Notes: generated by a model from the sequence alone, not told the origin. A DNA stretch of 64,000 nucleotides from an uncultured Clostridia bacterium (GCA_944383015.1 CALWOC010000001.1:427976-491975); one strand, 5' to 3'; positions 1-8,634 are shown, numbered from the stretch's first letter. Numbers and translations: made by a program.

Positions 1-306
1 AGGTCCAGTAAAGAGAACTCTCAAATCACTATCAAGTCCAGACCTTCTTGCAATATTAAGCTCACCGACAGATGCAATCTCAATTCCAGAAACGGTGTCA
101 TGAGACAAAACATGTCTAATAACATCCATATTAGGATTAGCTTTCATTGCATAATACAAAGATACATTATTAAGTTTAAAACGTTTTATTTCTTCAATCC
201 TTCTGGTAATCTCTTCTAAGTCATAAACATAGCAAGTAGGATTTGACATTACCTCACGATTAGAAGAAAACATTTCTTTTATATATTTTTCTACTTTTTC
301 ATTCAT
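1..306 (-). CDS. Fold-type III PLP-dependent decarboxylase, N-terminal part (cut by window edge)
   Basis: Only the first 102 codons are visible; the gene runs off the left edge. The translation contains YYAMKANPN, the signature of the ornithine/diaminopimelate/arginine decarboxylase alanine-racemase-fold family, where the Lys forms the Schiff base with PLP. It is followed by a GIEIASVGEL stretch typical of the same barrel. The start at 306 is chosen because GGAGG at 316-320 sits nine bases upstream; an in-frame ATG at 315 would be too close. It is the last visible gene of the left-edge operon and follows the ABC-F gene across a terminator-like hairpin. In this family the enzyme decarboxylates a basic or meso-diamino acid; the substrate here is unknown. 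Confidence 0.85.
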   Translation of the reverse strand, partial: MNEKVEKYIKEMFSSNREVMSNPTCYVYDLEEITRRIEEIKRFKLNNVSLYYAMKANPNMDVIRHVLSHDTVSGIEIASVGELNIARRSGLDSDLRVLFTGP

Positions 307-330
307 TATAGTCATCCTCCAATCGAAAAA

Positions 331-375
331 ATAAAGTAGAGAGTAGCACAATTGTAGCAATTATGCTACTCTACT
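331..375 (-). terminator. Hairpin with U-tract between ABC-F and decarboxylase genes
   Basis: Arms at about 335-348 and 364-375 pair (core CTACTCTACT) with a two-base bulge. On the minus strand the hairpin is followed by TTTATTTTTT, then within a few bases by the GGAGG of the next gene. It can act as an intrinsic terminator or an attenuator that lowers decarboxylase expression. Confidence 0.75.
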
Positions 376-393
376 ATATAAACTTAAACGATA

Positions 394-2070
394 CTATCTT
401 TTAAGTACTTTTCTTGGACCCTTTTGTTCGGGTCCTTCTGGGGGAAATTGAGAAGAATGCTCAAGATAATAGTCATAGTTTCCTAAATAATTAGTAAACT
501 GACCATTTTCAAGCTCAACTACTCTATTTGCCACCTTATTAATAAAGTACCTGTCATGAGAAACAAAAAGAAGTGTTCCCTCAAATCTACTTAAAGCTTC
601 TTCTAAAATCTCACGATTTCTTACATCTAAATGGTTAGTAGGCTCATCTAAGATAAGAAAATTCACATCATTTTGTACAAGCTCTGCAAATTTAAGTCTT
701 ACCTTTTCTCCACCAGAAAGAGAGGATATTCGCTTATGAACCTCTTCACCATAAAAATGAAAAGAAGCTAAAGTTGAGTAAATTTGAGTCAAAGTTCCAT
801 TAAAATATTTTTGAAACTCTTTAAGAATGGTTTCCTCTTCATTTTCAAAAGAAACATTTTGAGGTAAATAACCAATCTTAACATTACTTCCAAGCTTAAT
901 CTGTCCATCAAACTCACTCAGTTCACCTAAAATAAGTTTAAGAACTGTTGATTTACCAGAACCATTTTTACCAATAAGACACACCTTATCTTGAAATTCA
1001 ACAGAAAGATTTGCATCACAAAGAATAAAATCTTCTCCGTCAGAATATGCATATACAATATCTTCTAAAGACAGTACATCATTACCTGACCTTGTCTCTT
1101 GATTAAAGTTTAAGGCGATATCTTTTTGAGTTTTAGGTTTGTCTACTTTGTCCATTTCTTCAATACGTCTTTCAAGTTGCTTTGCAACCCTATAAGCTTT
1201 TTCCGAACTTTGAGCACCCCAAGCTCTGTTCTTCCTTATTGTCTCTTCCATTCCAGCAATTTTTTTCTGTTGCGTAACGTATGCTTGTTCTTGTGCTTCA
1301 CGTTCAGACTTTAAAGCTTCAACATACTGAGTATAGTTTCCAAAGTATGTCTTAATCTTACCATCTGCAATAGCAAACACCTTATCAATTGTTCTATCTA
1401 AGAAGTATCTATCATGTGATACCAAAATAACAGAACCACTATATCCCTTTATAAAATTCTCAAGCCATCCTAGCGTTGGAATATCTAAATGGTTAGTAGG
1501 TTCATCCAAAAGCAAAATGTCCGGCTTTTGCAGTAACATATGAGCAAGACAAGCAATTGTTTTTTGTCCTCCACTAAGAGAGCTATAATCTTGCTCTAAC
1601 AGCTCTGTAATTTTAAGATTTGCTGCCATTTTCTCAATATTGGATTCAATTTCATATCCACCTTTATTAAGAAAAAGCTCCTGTGCCTTACCATAAGCAT
1701 TCATTGCCTTTTCAAGTTCTTCAGAAGTTGTAGCAGGATCCCCCATTATTGCCTCAAGTTGATGCATTCTTTCTTGAAGTCCAGAAATATCACCATAAGC
1801 AGTTCTTAAGAAATCACGAACGCTAATATTTCCTGTAACTTCAGGTGCAATTTGTGTCAAGAAGCCCACCGTAGCATCTTTTCTTTTAGAAACAGTACCA
1901 TTTGTTGGCTTCTCATTTCCATAAATGAGATTGAAAATACTCGTTTTTCCAGTTCCGTTGTCTCCAACAATAGCAACTTTGTCACCACTGTTAACCTGGA
2001 ATGTTGCCCCATCTAAGATGTTTTTAAATCCATAATTTAATGTAACATTACTAAGTTCTACATCTAACAT
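394..2070 (-). CDS. ABC-F family ATPase (possible ribosome protection factor)
   Basis: The 558-residue protein has two ABC cassettes and no membrane segment. The first Walker A is GDNGTGKT at about 36-43 and the first signature LSGGQ at about 165. The second Walker A is GKNGSGKST near 370, with signature LSGGE. Both Walker B motifs end in LLDEPTNHLD or LILDEPTNHLD. A charged linker of about 80 residues joins the cassettes, as in ABC-F proteins that bind the ribosomal E site. Housekeeping members modulate translation and others protect ribosomes from antibiotics. The gene lies 24 bases after the arginase-like gene within a putative biosynthetic operon, which suggests self-protection, but sequence alone cannot separate that from a housekeeping role. 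RBS GGAGG precedes the ATG at 2070. Confidence 0.9.
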   Translation of the reverse strand: MLDVELSNVTLNYGFKNILDGATFQVNSGDKVAIVGDNGTGKTSIFNLIYGNEKPTNGTVSKRKDATVGFLTQIAPEVTGNISVRDFLRTAYGDISGLQERMHQLEAIMGDPATTSEELEKAMNAYGKAQELFLNKGGYEIESNIEKMAANLKITELLEQDYSSLSGGQKTIACLAHMLLQKPDILLLDEPTNHLDIPTLGWLENFIKGYSGSVILVSHDRYFLDRTIDKVFAIADGKIKTYFGNYTQYVEALKSEREAQEQAYVTQQKKIAGMEETIRKNRAWGAQSSEKAYRVAKQLERRIEEMDKVDKPKTQKDIALNFNQETRSGNDVLSLEDIVYAYSDGEDFILCDANLSVEFQDKVCLIGKNGSGKSTVLKLILGELSEFDGQIKLGSNVKIGYLPQNVSFENEEETILKEFQKYFNGTLTQIYSTLASFHFYGEEVHKRISSLSGGEKVRLKFAELVQNDVNFLILDEPTNHLDVRNREILEEALSRFEGTLLFVSHDRYFINKVANRVVELENGQFTNYLGNYDYYLEHSSQFPPEGPEQKGPRKVLKR

Positions 2071-2094
2071 AGTCTTATTCCTCCATTCTATAAG

Positions 2095-2979
2095 TTAAGA
2101 AGTAGTGTTATATTTTGTCATGTAACTTAAAGTTTCCATGATCAAATTAACAATTGTTGTTCCTGTAAGCACAGAACCTTCACAAGTTGGATTATATTCC
2201 ACAAAATCAACACCAATTATTTTTTTAGAAGAACTTATAACTTCTTTTAAATATTTGAGAGTTTCATAATATGAAGGTCCACCTGGCTCTGGACAATTTG
2301 TAGCTGGTGCAATAGCTGGATTTAGAAAATCTATATCAAATGTGATATATACATTTTTTCCTTTTAAATACCTTAAAAGTTTTTTTAGCTTTTTTTGTAT
2401 TTTATGGTAAGGAATAATTATATTTCCTTTATCTTTACTATCACGTACAGCAGGCTGTGAGTTAAGATTACCTCTTATTCCAAAATGAATGATTCTTGTT
2501 ACTTCTTCAAGTTTGCATGTTTCATTCATAACAGAACCATGTGGATAATCATCATACTCATCAATAAAATCACTATGAGCATCAAATTGTACCACTACTA
2601 TATCTTTATAGTTAGTAGTCATTCTCTTTATGAGATAGTACGTAACGCTATGGTCTCCTCCAACAAAAATTGGTGTACATTTTTTCCCAATTTTACATTT
2701 TAGAAGATTTAACTCTAGCTCACTAAAATTATTTGCTTTTATATCTCCTAAATCATAAACTGGCGTATCCTTTAATATATATCCCTCTTCAGGACTATAT
2801 ACTTTAAGTGGTAAGCAGCTTCCATCTGCATTTGCATATCTAAAAGATAATCTCCGCACAACTTCTGCCGCTTTTTCCACTCCTAAAAGATACTCTGCAC
2901 TACAAAATTCAATTCCTATAAAGTAAAAACCATTTAAAGCTTGAGACTTTTTTGAAAGTCCTAGGAATGTATCACTCAT
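2095..2979 (-). CDS. Arginase/agmatinase-family (ureohydrolase) enzyme
   Basis: The 294-residue protein carries the binuclear manganese motifs of ureohydrolases: GGDHSV, FDAHSD and TFDIDFLNPA, followed by CPEPGG. These enzymes hydrolyse a guanidino group (arginine, agmatine, guanidinobutyrate) to release urea, or act on related C-N bonds such as formiminoglutamate. The third motif reads DIDFLNP rather than the usual DxDxxDP, a mild departure. A longer frame opens at 3009, but AAGGAGG lies nine bases before the ATG at 2979, so that start is used; this RBS is inside the last codons of the upstream aminotransferase, indicating translational coupling. The substrate is not predictable. Confidence 0.9.
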   Translation of the reverse strand: MSDTFLGLSKKSQALNGFYFIGIEFCSAEYLLGVEKAAEVVRRLSFRYANADGSCLPLKVYSPEEGYILKDTPVYDLGDIKANNFSELELNLLKCKIGKKCTPIFVGGDHSVTYYLIKRMTTNYKDIVVVQFDAHSDFIDEYDDYPHGSVMNETCKLEEVTRIIHFGIRGNLNSQPAVRDSKDKGNIIIPYHKIQKKLKKLLRYLKGKNVYITFDIDFLNPAIAPATNCPEPGGPSYYETLKYLKEVISSSKKIIGVDFVEYNPTCEGSVLTGTTIVNLIMETLSYMTKYNTTS

Positions 2980-2983
2980 ATTA

Positions 2984-4240
2984 TCATTCCTCCTTAAACA
3001 ACTTAACAATTCTTTTTATACCATCCATAAATTGTTCATATCCTCTTGAAATAGTAACTCTAAAACTTATATCTTCAAGTGGTAACCCAAAGACATTTCC
3101 AGGAGTTACAAGAATATTTTCCTTTTCAAGAATATATACAAAAAGTTCATGAGAGGTATAAACACCCTTTTTGCGACAAACTTCAGACTTAAATGTAATA
3201 TACATTATATTTCCAGCATCTGGATACACAACATTCTCTACCACGTCAGTCTGAGACATAAGAAAATCGTACGCATCATTAAAAAGAGTAAAAATCTGTT
3301 TATGATATTTAGCTTTTTCATCAAGATACTTTAATGTATCAGAAGACATATCCCCTTTATCCACATTAACTCTTTGAGTCATCTCAACTATTCCAAGTGC
3401 TTCAAGGAAAGTCGAATTAGAATAATTAACTGCCTCTCCAAGTTCTAAAAGCCAATTAATAAATTTAGGATCTTTGCAAATTGTCCATCCACAACGTAAA
3501 TCACTAAGCTGCGGTATGTCCTTACTAAATCCCTTAATTTTTATAAGCTTTGGATAATTAGATGCAAGTTTAAAGATTTCAACTCGTTTATCATTAAAAA
3601 TTGGAGATTCTTCAAAAATAGCATCATATATAATATAGATGTTTTTTTGAATACAAAACTCAACAATTTTTTTAAGCTCGTCTTCATCAATAAATTTACA
3701 AGCTGGATTTGCTGGATTTGTAATTAAAAGAGCTACAGTTTTTTCTGTATATCCTCTGACCACATCTTCATAACGCATCTTATAGTCATTAGCTTTATCC
3801 ATAAGAATAACTCTTGGTTTAATACCATAAAAAGTTAAACTTTTCATTAATCCCGCATATGCAGGAACAGGATAAATAATCTCAATATCATCTGCAAATT
3901 TATATTCTCTTGCAATAACTTGCGCAACAAAGTTTAGTGCACCAGTTGTACCATTTCCGCCAACAATAACATCTTGTGGTGTAATAGTTTCACCTTCAAT
4001 AACACTTTCATGAGAAGCAATAAGCTCTCTTAACTTTGTTTTTCCACCAGGATACGAATACCCCCAGTCCATGTCCTCATCTGGATCTTCTAAAGTCCGG
4101 TAAATCTCCTTTCTAATACAAGAAAAAAGTGGAAATGTAAACCAATCAAGATTAGAAGCATCCATAAGAAGAGCACCTCTTTCAAGGCCAATGTCAAAAT
4201 ACTGAGACATTGTAAGTTTTTCCTTATGATCGTTACTCAT
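2984..4240 (-). CDS. Class I/II PLP-dependent aminotransferase
   Basis: The 418-residue fold-type I PLP enzyme shows the usual landmarks: GGNGTTGAL near residues 95-103 for the cofactor phosphate, NPANPACK, YDAIFEE with the Asp that contacts the pyridine nitrogen, the probable Schiff-base Lys in KGFSKD at about 240, and FRVTISRGYE with a C-terminal carboxylate-binding Arg. It may transfer an amino group or, like some relatives, catalyse a lyase reaction. GGAGG eight bases upstream supports the ATG at 4240 over the in-frame ATG at 4255. The start overlaps the preceding threonine-synthase-like gene by eight bases, so the two are translationally coupled. Specificity unknown. Confidence 0.9.
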   Translation of the reverse strand: MSNDHKEKLTMSQYFDIGLERGALLMDASNLDWFTFPLFSCIRKEIYRTLEDPDEDMDWGYSYPGGKTKLRELIASHESVIEGETITPQDVIVGGNGTTGALNFVAQVIAREYKFADDIEIIYPVPAYAGLMKSLTFYGIKPRVILMDKANDYKMRYEDVVRGYTEKTVALLITNPANPACKFIDEDELKKIVEFCIQKNIYIIYDAIFEESPIFNDKRVEIFKLASNYPKLIKIKGFSKDIPQLSDLRCGWTICKDPKFINWLLELGEAVNYSNSTFLEALGIVEMTQRVNVDKGDMSSDTLKYLDEKAKYHKQIFTLFNDAYDFLMSQTDVVENVVYPDAGNIMYITFKSEVCRKKGVYTSHELFVYILEKENILVTPGNVFGLPLEDISFRVTISRGYEQFMDGIKRIVKLFKEE

Positions 4241-5327
4241 AAATAATACCTCCATTTCTATTTTTGCAGGTTAATACAACAACAATCCGTTCATTTTTTG
4301 CTCGTTTTCTATATGCATCTAAAGCTGCCATAGCAGAAATTGATGTATAGTCGTATTTAGCTTTATAATCAGGATGAGCTAAAATAAAAGAATCAATTTG
4401 CTCATCACTAACAGAAATAAAAAAAGCTTCATTGCGGCTTGCCATATCATATATCTTCCTATAATTAAAGCAAGTGTCATTAGAAAGTATTGTCTTTGAA
4501 TCAATAGGATTGATTATATTTAACCAATCATCCATATTATTTTCAAAGCCCTGTTTAATAGGATTACCTCCTAAAATTTCAACTACTGCAATTTTAGGAA
4601 TTTTAGATATTATTCCCGCGTTATACATTTCTCTAAATGCCAAGTTTTGTGCAACAATATTCATTCCACTACCACAAGGTATAATAACTACGTCGGGAAC
4701 ACAATCTATGTCTCTTATTATTTCATAAGACATTGATCTTAGTCCAAGCATATATGATATGTTGGTATTTAAAAATCCCCAAAACACCTCTTTATGAGTT
4801 AATGAATATTTCATGAAGTCTTCATAACTAGTTACAAAGTCTTTGCTATAAAAAACTTCATCTGCATTTTTAATTTGAGCAATGCTACTTTGTGAAACAC
4901 CTTTATGAATAAAGACTATAGATTTAATCCCATATTCTTTAGCATAAAAAATAGCAGATATTGCACCACTTCCACATGATACAATAGATATTGCTCTTTT
5001 TTTATGCAAGATAATCTCATTCATAAGATTTTCCATACCACGATCTTTAAAACTTCCCGTTGGATTTACAGATTCATCCTTTAAAAACACATTTTCATCA
5101 TACCGAATCAAAGGTGTATTACCAGCTTTAAATCTAGTTTTTATCCCAACTTTTGGATAGATAATTTTACCATCATTATCAAACTTAATTTCAAACTCTG
5201 GTAAATAATCTTTTATTTCCCAAAAATTAGGTGGAACCAAATCAAGCTCATGTTCGATATGTCTATGAGTTATTTGTTCAAAAGGATAATCCATTTGTTT
5301 TTTGCATATACTACAAACTAACTTCAT
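4233..5327 (-). CDS. Threonine-synthase-like PLP enzyme (fold type II)
   Basis: The 364-residue protein has NPTGSFKDRG with the PLP Lys at about 94, the motif of threonine synthase, then SCGSGAIS and IPCGSGMN glycine loops. The N terminus has a CSIC pair that may belong to a small metal site. True threonine synthases act on O-phosphohomoserine by gamma-elimination and beta-addition; relatives in specialised pathways perform other beta/gamma replacements. Genomic context with a ligase, a radical SAM enzyme and an aminotransferase, and without other threonine-pathway genes, argues against routine threonine synthesis. RBS AGGAGGGG precedes the ATG. Confidence 0.85.
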   Translation of the reverse strand: MKLVCSICKKQMDYPFEQITHRHIEHELDLVPPNFWEIKDYLPEFEIKFDNDGKIIYPKVGIKTRFKAGNTPLIRYDENVFLKDESVNPTGSFKDRGMENLMNEIILHKKRAISIVSCGSGAISAIFYAKEYGIKSIVFIHKGVSQSSIAQIKNADEVFYSKDFVTSYEDFMKYSLTHKEVFWGFLNTNISYMLGLRSMSYEIIRDIDCVPDVVIIPCGSGMNIVAQNLAFREMYNAGIISKIPKIAVVEILGGNPIKQGFENNMDDWLNIINPIDSKTILSNDTCFNYRKIYDMASRNEAFFISVSDEQIDSFILAHPDYKAKYDYTSISAMAALDAYRKRAKNERIVVVLTCKNRNGGIIYE

Positions 5328-5334
5328 GGATTAG

Positions 5335-6558
5335 TCACTCCCCTCCTAAAATATCTTTAATTCTCTCATATATACTGCGAGAATCTCTGATTTTTTTAGT
5401 ATCAAGCCATAATTTATAGCAATGATCACATTGTTTTACAGCATCTAAGTCATTGACATCGTATGTCATGTTAAATTGTTTAATAGCTTCAACAAAATCA
5501 TTAGTACAATAACTACAGTTACTAGATGTCATATGTGGAAAAATTTCATTTCTCTCTGAAAAACCAGCTCCTTGACTTCCACTTAAAACTTCTTCGTCAA
5601 AATATCCGCCAAGTCTTATATCAAGCTTACATACATTCATTTGATTGTAAATACCATGAATTATATCTCTTAAGCTCCAAAGCCAAGGCACTCTATATAA
5701 TCCAAGATTATATAGATAATTTGCAAGAGAGTTTTCTTGCAAAGAAGTAGGTTCAATAGATACCGCATCAAATCCAAATTTCTTAAAGCAATCTACTGAT
5801 GTCTTAATAGCATCTTCTATAGCTTCAGACTCAGTAAGAAAAATTGGTTTAAAATTAACATACGCAAGTGCCTTCATATTAAATTTATGAAGTGCATTTA
5901 CTGCATCAGTTATAATGCTTGTATCTTCAATTGCTTTATGATGACAAAGCTCTCTAATTAAAAAGTTGGTAGATTCAACTCCAATTCCTACTTCGACAAC
6001 CCCATCATATTCTTCTCTTATAGCTTTAAGTATGTCCTCTGTTACATATTCAGCTCGAGACTCTATAATAACCTTCTTTACACCTTTATACTCATTTAAT
6101 GAGCTAAAGATATATTTTACAGTTTCAACAGATATCTCTTCTGGATTAAGAAGACTACCCAAATTATATACACAAACTACTGGATAATCGTTAAGATTAA
6201 ATGATTTTTCTGCACTTTCAACAAAACTTCCATCAATTACAGAATTCCATTGTTCAACATAATTCTGATGTGTGATTTTATCCGTTAAAGGTGCTCCGTT
6301 TAAATGTGCACACATTGAGCATCCGCCATTAGTTTTATAATGCTGACAGCCATTAGATCTCAATACAATCATAACTCTATCAACAGTTCTACCTTCATAA
6401 AAAAACTTGTTAATTTCTACTTCCGCAAGTTTAGTTTTTTCAAAAGGTAGATTAGGTGTACCAGAACGAATTTCTTTTATTTTTCCTTCTACCAATTGAG
6501 ATGCTTCCTTAAAAGCTCTTTCTTTAAGTATCTTTTTAGTTTCGAGTAAATAGCTCAT
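5335..6558 (-). CDS. Radical SAM enzyme of the Elp3/RaSEA-like type
   Basis: The 407-residue protein has cysteines C71, C80 and C83 (CQHYKTNGGCSMC), a long first spacing as seen in Elp3-related and archaeosine (RaSEA-like) radical SAM proteins rather than the standard CX3CX2C. It then shows the GIGVEST segment that fits a TIM-barrel SAM-binding strand. Near the C terminus two more cysteine pairs (C348/C351 and C377/C380) look like a zinc ribbon or auxiliary cluster site. The family uses a 4Fe-4S cluster and SAM to generate a radical on amino-acid or nucleoside substrates. A tRNA-modifying role is the main alternative, but the operon context favours a small-molecule step. GGAGG sits eight bases before the ATG. 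Confidence 0.85.
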   Translation of the reverse strand: MSYLLETKKILKERAFKEASQLVEGKIKEIRSGTPNLPFEKTKLAEVEINKFFYEGRTVDRVMIVLRSNGCQHYKTNGGCSMCAHLNGAPLTDKITHQNYVEQWNSVIDGSFVESAEKSFNLNDYPVVCVYNLGSLLNPEEISVETVKYIFSSLNEYKGVKKVIIESRAEYVTEDILKAIREEYDGVVEVGIGVESTNFLIRELCHHKAIEDTSIITDAVNALHKFNMKALAYVNFKPIFLTESEAIEDAIKTSVDCFKKFGFDAVSIEPTSLQENSLANYLYNLGLYRVPWLWSLRDIIHGIYNQMNVCKLDIRLGGYFDEEVLSGSQGAGFSERNEIFPHMTSSNCSYCTNDFVEAIKQFNMTYDVNDLDAVKQCDHCYKLWLDTKKIRDSRSIYERIKDILGGE

Positions 6559-6563
6559 ATATC

Positions 6564-7925
6564 TTACCTCCTAACTAAGCTAATAACAGGTCTATACTTT
6601 AAACCTTTATCATAGAGCAAATTGTCCACTTTATGAACATTTACTTCCATACTACGTGGTATCAAAGAATATATACTTTCTTTAATAGCTTCAAGATCTA
6701 AAGAATACTCTCCCTCAACAATATAGAGTTCAAGTCTCTTTACCTCTGGTTGCACAAATTGATACTTAAGTCCGTGTACTGGAATTTCATACACCAAAAA
6801 CCAGTTATATGCCAAATCCATAAAACATGAAGCTGGTATATATTCACCGTCTGGTGTAATTATTGAATCCATATTACGTCCTTTTACCCCTTCAATAATT
6901 CTTCCATTATTGCCACATTCACATTCCTGAGAAGGTGTAATTTTTGCTAAATCACCTTGAATGTAGCGAATAATAGGAGTTGCAGTATTTAAAAGGTTTG
7001 TACCTACTACAATTCCTGTCTTACCATCTGGCAACTTGTTTCCATATTCATCAATGATTTCAATAAAACAAGCATCTTCTTCCAAATGATAATGATGCAT
7101 AGGACATTCCAATGCAATTCTTGTTAGTTCTTCGCTGCTATACTCGTCTAAAACTTCTACGTCAAGTTCTTCTGCAAGCATTTTTCTTTGCTTTTCATTT
7201 GATTGCTCCGAATGAACAATTACAAGTTCTACTCCACAATCTGAAAGCTTAATTCCAGTTGATGCAATCTTTTCAAGATAAGTTGGATAAGTTGAAATAT
7301 ATCTAGGTTTTGTTTGCCTAATATGCTTTACAGCTTCTTCAACTTTAGTAGTAGTTGGTAAATAATCCTGTTTATACATACCATTAACATTATCCACCCA
7401 CCATGGGCAAGTATAAATATATAAAATAGTATCTTCAGGTCTATATTTACCACCTGACTGCATATTAAATTGTCTTATAGTCTGTAACGTATCTTTATAA
7501 ATCGCTTCTTCAGATACTGCAATTGTTACAAACTTTCCACTAGAACCTGAGCTGCGAGTCGAAAGTACAAAATCATCAACTTCTTTTACAATCTCACTTG
7601 GAAATCCTTCAATTAACTCTTCTTTATGAAGAAATGGTAACTTAAAGAAATCATCCCATGTTTTTATGCCTCCTTTTTTATATCCTATTGCAGAATACTT
7701 TTTCCTATATAAAGGAATATTTTCAAAAGCATAATCAACAAGGTAACTTATTCTTTTTAATTGCCAATCTTGAATTTTTTTCAAAGGTTGATTTAAAAAT
7801 GAGTTAAGTTCTTTACCTGATGTTCTTAGCATTTCTGTAAGAATTGTATCGTGAATAGGTAAAGTCATGTACTTTTCACCTTTTTTCCTTAGAGCGACAT
7901 ATTCAGTCTTAGAAATTTTACTCAT
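6564..7925 (-). CDS. Phenylacetate-CoA ligase-like adenylate-forming enzyme
   Basis: This is the first gene of the left operon. The 453-residue protein has the ATP loop STRSSGSSGK at about 122-131, DEYSSEEL, and IRYIQGDLA, all features of PaaK/CapK-type AMP-forming ligases. Such enzymes activate a carboxylic acid as an acyl-adenylate and pass it to CoA, a carrier protein or an amine. No carrier protein is visible in the operon, so CoA or a free amine acceptor is plausible. The start is supported by GGAGGAGG six to nine bases upstream. A leader of about 120 bases separates it from the promoter at 8056-8084. Confidence 0.88.
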   Translation of the reverse strand: MSKISKTEYVALRKKGEKYMTLPIHDTILTEMLRTSGKELNSFLNQPLKKIQDWQLKRISYLVDYAFENIPLYRKKYSAIGYKKGGIKTWDDFFKLPFLHKEELIEGFPSEIVKEVDDFVLSTRSSGSSGKFVTIAVSEEAIYKDTLQTIRQFNMQSGGKYRPEDTILYIYTCPWWVDNVNGMYKQDYLPTTTKVEEAVKHIRQTKPRYISTYPTYLEKIASTGIKLSDCGVELVIVHSEQSNEKQRKMLAEELDVEVLDEYSSEELTRIALECPMHHYHLEEDACFIEIIDEYGNKLPDGKTGIVVGTNLLNTATPIIRYIQGDLAKITPSQECECGNNGRIIEGVKGRNMDSIITPDGEYIPASCFMDLAYNWFLVYEIPVHGLKYQFVQPEVKRLELYIVEGEYSLDLEAIKESIYSLIPRSMEVNVHKVDNLLYDKGLKYRPVISLVRR

Positions 7926-7979
7926 GAAATCCTCCTCCTTTAAAAGTTCATCTACTAATATTGTTTGACTATCTGAATC

Positions 7980-8000
7980 TGCAGTGTAATTACACGTGCA
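7980..8000. promoter_or_regulatory. Palindrome in the 5' leader of the orphan operon
   Basis: GTGTAATTACAC at 7984-7995 is a perfect 12-bp palindrome, flanked on both sides by TGCA (7980-7983 and 7997-8000). It lies between the transcription start predicted from the promoter at 8056-8084 and the first gene. It could be an operator or a small RNA hairpin; no regulator can be assigned. Confidence 0.4.
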
Positions 8001-8055
8001 ATTATCTCTGCTAAAATCATTAAAAAGCAGATATAAAATTATGATAATCGCTATT

Positions 8056-8084
8056 ATTATAATATCCTAAACGTGTAAAGTCAA
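8056..8084 (-). promoter_or_regulatory. Promoter of the orphan operon
   Basis: On the minus strand TTGACT (8079-8084) and TATAAT (8056-8061) are separated by exactly 17 bases. Transcription would start near 8049 and run into the ligase gene at 7925. Confidence 0.85.
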
Positions 8085-8103
8085 GTAAATATGCACTTTT
8101 TAA

Positions 8104-8118
8104 TGCAAATCGTTTGCA
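8104..8118. promoter_or_regulatory. LacI-type operator-like inverted repeat upstream of the -35 box
   Basis: TGCAAA and TTTGCA arms (8104-8109, 8113-8118) flank a TCG centre, 20 bases upstream of the -35 box of the orphan operon. The shape resembles LacI/GalR-family sites built around a central CG. No LacI-type regulator gene is visible in the window. Confidence 0.4.
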
Positions 8119-8154
8119 AAAAAATAAAACCTAATTAAATTTTAGGTTTTATTT
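8115..8154 (-). terminator. Intrinsic terminator after the VOC gene
   Basis: A perfect 13-bp stem (8122-8134 with 8142-8154, core AAACCTAA) is followed on the minus strand by seven T residues. Confidence 0.85.
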
Positions 8155-8174
8155 AGATAAATTTCTAATTATTC

Positions 8175-8594
8175 TTATATTTCCTTATTTTCTAAGTCTT
8201 GACTAAATCTTAATACAAATCCATTTGGATCTTGTACTAAAAATTCTCTACATCCCATTAAAACATTATCTTTTCTATACCAATGATCTTCCATATCAAC
8301 AAAAACTTTATAGTTTTCTTTTTTTAATCTTAAATAAATCTCATCAATATTTGTAACATCTATCTGAAAATTTATTCCTACACCAAGTGGATATTTTAAT
8401 TCTCCTGTAGTCCATTTATTATTTTCTTTATCTATTTCTTGTATCATTATTTGTACGTTTTCTAACTGCAAAAAAACAAATCTATCTTCTTTCCTATCAT
8501 ATTCTATATGAAATCCAATTAAATCCACATAAAAATGTATACTTTCTTCTAAATTAAAAACATCAAATTCAGGTATCATCTGATTCCAGTTCAT
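8175..8594 (-). CDS. VOC-superfamily (glyoxalase/bleomycin-resistance-like) protein
   Basis: The 139-residue protein fits a single-chain VOC fold: an N-terminal FDVFNLEESIHFY helix-strand start and a C-terminal REFLVQDPNGFVLRFSQ strand typical of bleomycin-binding or glyoxalase-like proteins. Members bind small molecules (sequestering antibiotics) or catalyse metal-dependent reactions. The frame opens at 8615, but GGAGG nine bases before the ATG at 8594 sets the start. It has its own terminator and lies directly upstream of the orphan operon on the same strand, so a resistance link is possible but not shown. Confidence 0.85.
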   Translation of the reverse strand: MNWNQMIPEFDVFNLEESIHFYVDLIGFHIEYDRKEDRFVFLQLENVQIMIQEIDKENNKWTTGELKYPLGVGINFQIDVTNIDEIYLRLKKENYKVFVDMEDHWYRKDNVLMGCREFLVQDPNGFVLRFSQDLENKEI

Positions 8595-8634
8595 ATTTAT
8601 TACCTCCAATTTCATAACAAAGATTATATCATAG

